DNA from: Bog-756 sp035531955
Lineage (GTDB): Bacteria; Actinomycetota; Acidimicrobiia; Acidimicrobiales; RAAP-2
Assembly (NCBI GenBank): GCA_035531955.1
Contig: DATKRZ010000092.1
Coordinates: 1-13,668, forward strand
Reading direction: 5' to 3'
DNA length: 13,668 nt
A program made the translations under genes and the position numbers. Under the pieces are notes generated by a model. It ran no database searches. It was not told the origin of the DNA and saw only the letters and a list, made by a program, of their open reading frames with translations. Below, piece after piece: positions 1-5,014 of this stretch (within the stretch, counting starts at the first letter, position 1; the number at the start of each line of letters is the position of its first letter).

Positions 1-1
1 A

Positions 2-727
2 GCCGGTGACGACGCTGAGCGGGTGACCCGGGCCGTCGTGGTGCGCGCCGACTCCGCCGGCTGCACCGAAGGATTCCTTGCCGCCTGTCGGGCACGCAAC
101 GTCTCCTTCTTCGTCTCGGCACGATCGAATCCCCAGGTCACAGCCGCCATCTGTGATGCCATCGGCATCGAGACGGTCTGGGAGCAAGCCGTCACACAAG
201 GCGGCGAGCCGCGGGTGGGCACCTCGGTCTGCGAGCTGACCTCGTTGATCGACGATCACAAGCTGCCCAACGGGACCCGCCTCATCGTCCGACGTGAGCC
301 CCTCCATCCCGGAGCCCAGCGCAGCCTGTTCCCGAGTCTCGAGTTCCGCTACTGGGGCTTCTACACCGATGCCGCGGGAAGTCCGGTCGAACTGGACGCC
401 ACCATGCGGGCCCATGCCCATGTCGAACAGCACATCCAGCGGCTGAAGGACTCGGGACTCTGTCGGATGCCCTTCACCAGCTTCGAGGCCAACGCCAACT
501 GGATGATGACGGTGGCCGTGAGTGCGGACCTGGTGCGTTGGTTCCAGCTGCTGTGCTTCGACGGGGACTGGGCGAACGCCCGCCCGAAGGCCATGCGATG
601 GGGCATCTTCCATGCCCCCGGCCGGTTGATCCGCACGTCACGCCAGCGCGTCGTGCGCATCATCGATGGTTGGCCTGGCACCGATGCGCTCCTGGATGCC
701 TACCGGCGCATCGAACTCATCACCTGA
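2..727 (+). CDS. IS1380-family transposase, C-terminal part (5' end outside window)
   Basis: DDE transposase that cuts and rejoins the ends of its IS1380 element. The frame is open from base 2 with no start needed, because codons before the GTG at 23 continue the protein, so the gene extends left of the window. About 241 residues are visible, roughly half of a normal transposase of this family. The family signature VVVRADS, containing a probable catalytic Asp (codon at 50-52), comes first. The block EFRYWGFYTDAAG follows, then RAHAHVEQHIQRLKDSGL with the probable catalytic Glu, then the FxSFEANANWM stretch. The end, with IRTSRQRVVRIIDGWPGTDALL, is also typical of the family. No internal stop or frameshift is visible. 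These assignments come from remembered family patterns, not an alignment. Confidence 0.88.
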   Translation, partial: AGDDAERVTRAVVVRADSAGCTEGFLAACRARNVSFFVSARSNPQVTAAICDAIGIETVWEQAVTQGGEPRVGTSVCELTSLIDDHKLPNGTRLIVRREPLHPGAQRSLFPSLEFRYWGFYTDAAGSPVELDATMRAHAHVEQHIQRLKDSGLCRMPFTSFEANANWMMTVAVSADLVRWFQLLCFDGDWANARPKAMRWGIFHAPGRLIRTSRQRVVRIIDGWPGTDALLDAYRRIELIT

Positions 728-911
728 CCGTCACTCGCACCCCGGCAGACGGCACCAGATTGACGACGCGCGCCCCAACGAAGCCTGCCGGTCGTTTCCG
801 ACCCCCTGAATTGACCGCAATGCGAATACTGCTGTCCCCGGCAAGCCAAAATCGGACGCCGAACCCGTCAGGCCGCCCGATTCATTGCCTCACGAAGATT
901 CTCCGGATTCT

Positions 912-931
912 CGTGAACGGTCAGGGTTAGG
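912..931. repeat. IS1380 right terminal end (inverted-repeat half)
   Basis: On the minus strand this reads CCTAACCCTGACCGTTCACG. It starts with the CCTA that IS1380-family ends share. It sits exactly where the IS30 transposase reading stops after Arg-Leu-Arg-Val-Asp-Phe. The matching left end is outside the window, so the repeat itself cannot be confirmed here. Confidence 0.5.
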
Positions 932-1573
932 GAAATCGACACGGAGGCGGTTGGAGATCTGCTCGGGGCTCCACGCCTTCCCCCAGCGCCGATCCTGGCG
1001 GGGTCCATGCCGCCTCCCCTTGAAACGAACGGTCGGACCCGGCACTGCAGTTCCGTCTGGCCGGATGATCTGCCCGGATAGACGATCCTCGACGTATGCA
1101 CGCAGCGGCTCGTTGGCCGCCAGCTTGGCCACCTTCGGCCTCTTGGCTCGTCGGTCAGCGTGCCACTGGGCGTTGATGGCCCGATAGCCCGACGAGTCTG
1201 TCCGGGTAGCCGCGTTCCGGCGCAGCTCTCGGCTGATCGTTGACGGGGAGCGGTTCGTTTGTCAGGCGATTTCCCTTCCACCGCAGCCTTTCGCCTCGAG
1301 GATGGCGATCTCCTCACGTTCGGCGAAGGACAGGTAACGGCCAGACATTGGGGCCAGGCTGACAGGGCGCATTCCACCAGCTTCACGGAACCACCTACTC
1401 CCAACGGGGGATGACACTCCCACCGACAGCGCTGCGCCTTCATTCGACAGCCCCTTGGCGATCCCGACCCAGAACCGCTGCACCTGATCGCGCTGCCAGA
1501 CTGGCGGCCGCCCCGGTGAGTACATCTTGTCTCGCATCGCCCACGTCGCCTTTTGCTGCTTGCCAATTCCCAT
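932..1573 (-). pseudogene. IS30-family transposase, N-terminal part, with in-frame stop
   Basis: Remnant of an IS30 DDE transposase. The start at 1573 (ATG) is preceded by GGAGG nine bases upstream (1583-1587). The first segment carries the helix-turn-helix region RDKMYSPGRPPVWQRDQ, then GVSSPVGSRWFREAGGM and LSGRYLSFAEREEIAILEAKG, all typical of actinobacterial IS30 proteins. A TGA at 1262-1264 breaks the frame. In the same frame after it come NRSPSTISRELRRNA, the KVAKLAANEPLRAYVEDRL segment, and RWGKAWSPEQISNRLRVDF. A single C-to-T change (CGA to TGA) would explain the stop. Reading ends at 932, where the IS1380 end replaces the expected continuation (Pro-Asp-Asp-Glu-Ser). The catalytic core is absent, so this fragment cannot be active. 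Confidence 0.8.
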
Positions 1574-1623
1574 CCCGGAACACCTCCATCATCAAGGTGT
1601 TGCGACGACCACTGGAATCCGCC
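932..1623 (-). mobile_element. IS30-family insertion sequence, 5' fragment, interrupted by IS1380
   Basis: This holds the left end and the N-terminal coding part of an IS30-family element, oriented on the minus strand. Its inner limit at 932 is the IS1380 end. Its outer limit is placed near 1623, where the IS3 orfB reading (His-Thr-Asp-Ala-Gly-Ser-Gln) stops making IS3 sense. The minus strand then reads GGCGGATTCCAGTGGTCGTC, which looks like the start of the IS30 element about 50 bp before its transposase start. The C-terminal half of the transposase and the other end should lie to the left of the window, beyond the IS1380 copy. Confidence 0.68.
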
Positions 1624-2223
1624 TTGCGATCCTGCGTCGGTGTGACAGATGAGTCCGTCGAGGCTGGTGTGGCGCCTGGTCCAGGCGGCCATGTTGAGGG
1701 CGTCGAGGACGAGGGCGGTGGTCATGGACCGGGCCGCCTTCCAGCCCAACCAGCCGTCGGGAGAAGACGTCGATGATGAAGGCGACGTAGACGACTCCCG
1801 ACCAGGTCGAGCAGTAGGTGAAGTCGGCCACCCACAGGGCATCGGGTCGGCTGGCCGTGAAAGGGCCCGGACGTGGGCGGGATCGGACTTGGTGGTGAAG
1901 CGCTTCTTCGCCCGGGTGGCGCCCTGAATGCCCTGCTGGCGCATGAGCCGGGCCACCTGGTCCCGCCCGACGTCGATGTCCCGGCGTTTGGCCGCCTTCC
2001 AGAGCTTCCGGCGGCCGTAGACGGAGTAGTTCTTCTCCCATAGCGCCCGGAGCGCAGGTCCGGTGGCGGCGTCTCGGGTGGCCCGGACCGAGAGCGGTCT
2101 GGCCTTGGTGTCGTAATAGGTGGAGGGGGCGATCTGAAGTTGTTCGCAGATCGGCTCGACCCCCCATCGACGCCCATCGGTTTCGTTGTCCCGATGGGCG
2201 TCGATGAAGGCGACTACTTCTTT
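1624..2223 (-). pseudogene. IS3-family transposase OrfB, truncated and frameshifted
   Basis: This encoded the catalytic integrase-like half of the IS3 transposase, read in the -1 frame relative to orfA, which it overlaps. The visible N-terminus reads EVVAFIDAHRDNETDG, followed by the HTH_21-like region with STYYDTKARP, ALWEKNYSVYGRRKLW and QVARLMRQQGI. Near 1862 about 19 bases appear to be missing compared with the family (between HVRA and FTASRPDALW), which shifts the frame. Near 1744 one extra C shifts it back before WKAARSMTTALVLDAL. The first catalytic Asp lies in WVADFTY and the second in HTDAGSQ. The gene stops there at the IS30 junction, so the catalytic Glu is gone. Inactive. The missing-base count is estimated from memory of related proteins. 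Confidence 0.75.
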
Positions 2224-2543
2224 CCTCGGCGGTCGAGTTCCGCCCCGAAGAGAGTTGTTGCCGACTGCAGGATGTCGTTGGAGCGGCGAAGCTCGAAGTT
2301 CTCCTTGCGGAGCCGCTTCAGCTCGGCCTGCTCGTCGGTCGTGAGGCCCGGCCGCTTGCCGGCGTCCACCTCGGCCCGCTTCGCCCAGGACCGGAGCGAT
2401 TCGTCGCCCACCCCCAGCTGGCGGGCCACCCGGGAGATGACCGTCTTGTCGTGGGGATCCTGGACTCGGAGCTCCTGGACCATCTTCACGGCCCGCTCCT
2501 TCAGCTCAGGCGGGTACCTCTTTGTGGTGCGCTTCTCTTCCAT
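2214..2543 (-). CDS. IS3-family transposase OrfA
   Basis: Small helix-turn-helix protein of 109 residues that recognises the ends of its IS3 element and supplies the N-terminus of the OrfAB fusion. It starts KRYPPELKERAVKMV, followed by the HTH around VARQLGVGDESLRSWAKRAE. It ends with a leucine-zipper-like coiled coil (LTTDEQAELKRLRKENFELR, then SNDILQSATTLFGAEL). Length and layout are normal for OrfA. A purine-rich GAGGA lies 7 bases before the ATG at 2543. The frame is intact, but its partner orfB is broken, so no functional OrfAB is made from this copy. The A-rich stretch GGAAAGAAG just before the stop is where the -1 frameshift into orfB would occur. It is not one of the canonical slippery heptamers. 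Confidence 0.85.
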   Translation of the reverse strand: MEEKRTTKRYPPELKERAVKMVQELRVQDPHDKTVISRVARQLGVGDESLRSWAKRAEVDAGKRPGLTTDEQAELKRLRKENFELRRSNDILQSATTLFGAELDRRGKK

Positions 2544-2568
2544 GGCTCCATCCTCGCTTCCAAGGTAT

Positions 2569-2597
2569 GGAGTCTCCGGGGATCCCAGGGCGGTTCA
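2569..2597. repeat. IS3/IS6110-like terminal inverted repeat (orfA side)
   Basis: Read on the minus strand, this 29-bp stretch begins TGAACCGCCCTGGG and ends CCGGAGACTCC, strongly resembling IS6110-type ends. It marks the exact junction with istB: the in-frame IstB codons start at 2598. The partner repeat is outside the window. Confidence 0.7.
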
Positions 2598-2936
2598 CCT
2601 CAGCTACTGCGCAAGCTCGTCGGCGTGGACCTGCTCATCATCGACGACTTCGCGCTCCATCTGCTCGACGTCACTGAGACGAACGACTTCAAGGAGCTGG
2701 CCGTCCAGCGTCATCGCAAAGAGGCAACCGTGCTCACCTCGAACCGCGACCCGAGTGAGTTCCTCGCGCAGCTGGCCGACCCGCTGCTCGCGCAGTCGGC
2801 CGTCGACCGGCTCCAGAGCGCGGCCTACGAACTCGTCATCGAAGGTGAGTCCTAGCGCAAGCGGCAGAAGCCACGGCCGGCGCAAGCGCCGTCCGAGGCC
2901 GCACCCGACCGGGCCCGGCGCAAGCCCAACGGTTGA
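2598..2936 (+). pseudogene. IstB-like ATPase (IS21 transposition helper), C-terminal fragment
   Basis: IstB is the AAA+ ATPase that helps IstA choose a target during IS21 transposition. Only the C-terminal third remains. LRKLVGVDLLIIDDFALHLL holds the Walker B motif (IIDDF). It is followed by TSNRDPSEFLAQLADPLLAQ (sensor region) and DRLQSAAYELVIEGES, all diagnostic of IstB. The Walker A part is missing because an IS3-family end abuts the fragment at 2598. A TAG at 2853-2855 then sits where the family has Tyr (EGES-Y-RKRQKP). The frame continues in sense beyond it (RKRQKPRPAQAPS) to a TGA at 2934-2936. A one-base TAC-to-TAG change explains the stop. It is a pseudogene on two counts. Confidence 0.82.
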
Positions 2937-2994
2937 CACCGCCGTGCAGGTCCGCCACGATCACGGCAGGCTGGCACGAATGTGGGGACGAGGT

Positions 2995-3038
2995 GGTCCC
3001 ATGCTCGTGGCGGAGGGATCGTCCCATGAGGGTGGCGG
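2995..3038 (+). repeat. Two 19-bp direct repeats at the IS21 end
   Basis: GGTCCCATGCTCGTGGCGG (2995-3013) and CGTCCCATGAGGGTGGCGG (3020-3038) match at 15 of 19 positions and start 25 bp apart. They sit just inside the terminal TGACA. This is the expected arrangement of IstA-binding repeats at an IS21 end. The match count was made by eye. Confidence 0.65.
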
Positions 3039-3076
3039 GTGACAGGTAAACCGGGGCTTCCGGCCACAAGCCTGAG

Positions 3077-3149
3077 AGCCTGGGAGGAGAATCGAACTCC
3101 TGACCTACGCATTACGAGTGCGTTGCTCTACCGACTGAGCTACCCAGGC
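3077..3149 (-). tRNA. tRNA-Thr (anticodon CGT)
   Basis: The minus strand folds as a complete cloverleaf. There is a perfect 7-bp acceptor stem (GCCTGGG with CCCAGGC) and a D-arm GCTC...GAGC. The anticodon stem is ACGCA/TGCGT around the loop CTCGTAA, giving anticodon CGT, which reads ACG (threonine). The T-arm is AGGAG-TTCGATT-CTCCT. The CCA end is not encoded. The gene follows holB by 76 bp on the same strand, an arrangement I associate with actinobacterial topA-tmk-holB regions. Its 3' end faces the IS cluster. Confidence 0.95.
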
Positions 3150-3187
3150 GCGGTGGGACACGCTATCCGACGGTGCCCACCGGCCGA

Positions 3188-3210
3188 GTCGGGCCACGCA
3201 CCGGCCCGGC
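3188..3210 (-). terminator. Hairpin between holB and tRNA-Thr
   Basis: An 8-bp stem with one G-U pair (arms 3188-3195 and 3203-3210, core CGGGCC/GGCCCG) closes a 7-base loop just after the holB stop. There is no T-tract, so it may be a weak terminator or a processing structure ahead of the tRNA. The rest of 3150-3225 shows nothing else I recognise. Confidence 0.3.
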
Positions 3211-3225
3211 GCCCAGCTGTCCGCC

Positions 3226-4383
3226 TCAGTCGGCCATTCCGGACAGCTCGACCATCAATGCGTCCATCAAAAGGGATTCGTTGGCATTTCGACCGAGGGC
3301 CACCGAGGCATCGCCGATGGCGTCGACCTGCCGGGCCGTCCGACGTCCCTCGGCCGCGCTGCCCGCCGACCCGACCTCCCCGTCGGACCCGGTCGCGCCG
3401 ATCAGCCGATCGCGGTACACGCCGGCCAGCGTGGCCAGGCCGAACCGGAGGTCATCGGTCCGCCAACGCCTTTCCTCCCGCTTGTGGCCCTCCTCCACCT
3501 GCCGGCGACCGGTGATGCCCTTGGCCCCGGTGATCTCGGCCTGCTCGGCCAGCGCGGCCAACTCCGCCTGGTGCTGGGCCCGCAAAGGGGCCAGGGCCTC
3601 GTCGGCCGACCCCAGCAGGTCCGAAGCCACCGCCGCGGCTGCAGCCCCGGTGCCGTCCAGCCGGGAAGGAACCGACCGCCATTGGTCCTGCCGGGCCACG
3701 AATCCCTCGTCGCTCACCAATAGTCGGGCGCGGTCGAGCCGGCCCCCCGAGGCGCTCGCCACCGCCTCGGCGTGGTCGGCGTCGACCCCACGGGCCACCA
3801 GCCAGCCGACCATGACGGCATGGGGCACGGGGTCGAACGACACCCGGACGCACCGGCTCACGATGGTGGTCAGGCTGGAGGGCAGGGCATTGGCCACCAG
3901 GACGAAGACCGTGGACGGCGGCGGCTCCTCCACGGTCTTCAAGAGCGCTGGCGCCGCCCGGTCGGCGAGGTGGACATCGGTGACCATGAGCACCTGGCGC
4001 GCCGACTCGAGCGGTCGGCGTTGGGCCCGGGCGACGATCGTCCTGGCCTCGTCGATGTCGATCGAGGCGCCGGACCGCTCGGCCACGACCAGGTCTGGGT
4101 GGGTCCCGTTCAGCGCCCGTCGGCAGGTGTTGCACCGGCCGCATCCCCCGAGCGGGCAGAGAAGGGCGGCGGCCAGCCCGCGTGCCGCGGCGCGCTTCCC
4201 CGAACCGGGAGGGCCGTGCAGCAGGTAGGCGTGCACCGGTCGGCGGGCCGCGGCCATCAGCTGTGCCACCGCCTTCGGCTGGCCCACCACCTCCTCGAAC
4301 AGCTCGGGCGTCGGCAGCACCTGGGGCTGCTCCTCGGGTGACCCCTGCCCCTCGGCCGAGCCGGCCGGCGGGTCAGCGATCAT
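3226..4383 (-). CDS. holB: DNA polymerase III subunit delta' (clamp loader)
   Basis: Delta' is part of the clamp loader that places the sliding clamp on primed DNA. The 385-residue protein opens its AAA+ domain with LFEEVVGQPKAVAQL (residues 28-42), followed by Walker A GPPGSGKR (57-64, Lys63). It has a four-cysteine zinc module, Cys76, 81, 84 and 87, and the conserved SRC motif (176-178) that supplies the arginine finger. The Walker B position reads VLMVTDVH (131-138), keeping one Asp but lacking the following Glu of active ATPases, as is common in delta' proteins. The shared fold could suggest DnaX, but the length and lack of a long C-terminal extension favour HolB. Its ATG overlaps the end of tmk by 11 bp, so translation is probably coupled. 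Confidence 0.93.
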   Translation of the reverse strand: MIADPPAGSAEGQGSPEEQPQVLPTPELFEEVVGQPKAVAQLMAAARRPVHAYLLHGPPGSGKRAAARGLAAALLCPLGGCGRCNTCRRALNGTHPDLVVAERSGASIDIDEARTIVARAQRRPLESARQVLMVTDVHLADRAAPALLKTVEEPPPSTVFVLVANALPSSLTTIVSRCVRVSFDPVPHAVMVGWLVARGVDADHAEAVASASGGRLDRARLLVSDEGFVARQDQWRSVPSRLDGTGAAAAAVASDLLGSADEALAPLRAQHQAELAALAEQAEITGAKGITGRRQVEEGHKREERRWRTDDLRFGLATLAGVYRDRLIGATGSDGEVGSAGSAAEGRRTARQVDAIGDASVALGRNANESLLMDALMVELSGMAD

Positions 4384-5008
4384 CGTCTGGAGCCGGCGGA
4401 TCGAGGCCGGAGAGCCCCGACCAGACCGCGGCGGCGACCGTGTCCACCGGGCCCGTGCCGTCGACGACCAGCCAGGGCGTGGCCGCCTCGGCGGCCAGCC
4501 GGTGGTACCCGTCGGCCACCCGCTGCTGGAACCCGAGTCCCTGCGCCTCGATGCGATCGTTGCGCGACCCGCGACGCCGGGTGGCGGCCACGTCCACCGG
4601 CACGTCGATGAGGACGGTGAGATCGGGGCTCAGGCCCGCGGTGGCCCAGTCGATCATCCGGCCCAGCTCCGAGGTGTCCAGTCCCCGCCCGTAGCCCTGG
4701 TACGCCAGGGTCGAGGGCGAGAACCGATCGGTGACCACCCAGCGGCCCGCAGCCAAGGCCGGGGCGACCACCTCGGCCACGTGCTGGGCCCGGTCCGCCG
4801 CCACCAACAGGGCCTCGGCCCGCCCGTCCACCGGGGGTGCCCCGGGGTCGAGGACCAGCCGCCGCAGCGCCGCGCCCAGAGCCGTGGCCCCCGGCTCGAA
4901 GGTGAGCAGGGCACCGAGCCGGTCGGCCGCCAGCCGGGCCTGGGTGGACTTGCCGCACCCGTCGACGCCCTCGAGCGCGATCAGCCGGCCCCGTTCGCCG
5001 CCGCTCAC
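4373..5008 (-). CDS. tmk: Thymidylate kinase
   Basis: Phosphorylates dTMP to dTDP with ATP, an essential step in dTTP supply. At 211 residues it has the normal family length. It carries the P-loop GVDGCGKST (14-22), the dTMP-contacting EPG (38-40, in place of the usual REPGG) and the DRF motif (94-96) with SPSTLAYQGYGRGL after it. A LID-like region with several arginines (RRRGSRNDRIEAQGLGFQQR, about 144-163) comes later. The start is a GTG only 6 bp after the topA stop, with no clear ribosome-binding site, so it is likely translated by coupling to topA. The gene ends inside the first codons of holB. Order topA-tmk-holB is the usual actinobacterial arrangement. Confidence 0.95.
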   Translation of the reverse strand: MSGGERGRLIALEGVDGCGKSTQARLAADRLGALLTFEPGATALGAALRRLVLDPGAPPVDGRAEALLVAADRAQHVAEVVAPALAAGRWVVTDRFSPSTLAYQGYGRGLDTSELGRMIDWATAGLSPDLTVLIDVPVDVAATRRRGSRNDRIEAQGLGFQQRVADGYHRLAAEAATPWLVVDGTGPVDTVAAAVWSGLSGLDPPAPDDDR

Positions 5009-5014
5009 CCCGGG

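Larger units (their letters stand above)
1..931 (+). mobile_element. IS1380-family insertion sequence, right (3') portion
   Basis: This is the right half of an IS1380-family element: the C-terminal half of its transposase plus a 204-bp non-coding tail. The left half lies outside the window. The right boundary is set at 931 because the sequence there ends in TAGG, and IS1380 relatives such as ISEcp1 begin CCTA and end TAGG. Immediately beyond it the minus strand resumes in-frame IS30 transposase sequence. I see no other gene in the tail (728-931). The element appears to be the youngest of the nested set, since it interrupts another element and its own reading frame is open as far as it can be seen. 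The exact end could be off by a few bases. Confidence 0.75.
1624..2597 (-). mobile_element. IS3-family (IS6110-like) insertion sequence, 5' portion, interrupted by IS30
   Basis: Minus-strand IS3-family element containing intact orfA and a damaged, truncated orfB. The outer end at 2597 is defined by a terminal repeat that on the minus strand begins TGAACCGCCC and contains CCGGAGACTCC, closely like the IS6110 ends. Directly outside it, IstB coding sequence resumes on the plus strand, so this element inserted into an IS21-type istB gene. The inner limit is the IS30 junction near 1623. The rest of orfB and the other end should lie left of the window. Confidence 0.78.
2598..3044 (+). mobile_element. 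IS21-family insertion sequence, 3' remnant
   Basis: The right end of an IS21-like element: the C-terminal part of istB, about 60 bp of spacer, then two copies of a 19-bp direct repeat and a terminal TGACA at 3040-3044. IS21 elements carry several transposase-binding repeats inside each end and commonly finish in TGACA or TGTCA, so this looks like the true element end. The rest of the element (istA, N-terminal istB and left end) was separated by the IS3 insertion and lies outside the window, if it survives. Confidence 0.7.

Noticed and set aside
868..1956. A single 362-codon minus-strand frame
   Set aside because: It is a chimera: IS3 orfB in part of it, out-of-frame orfB in the middle, then the wrong frame of the IS30 transposase. 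It is not one gene.
2451..2855. 134-codon plus-strand frame ending in IstB sequence
   Set aside because: Its first ~49 codons are antisense to IS3 orfA and the IS3 end; only the part from 2598 is IstB.
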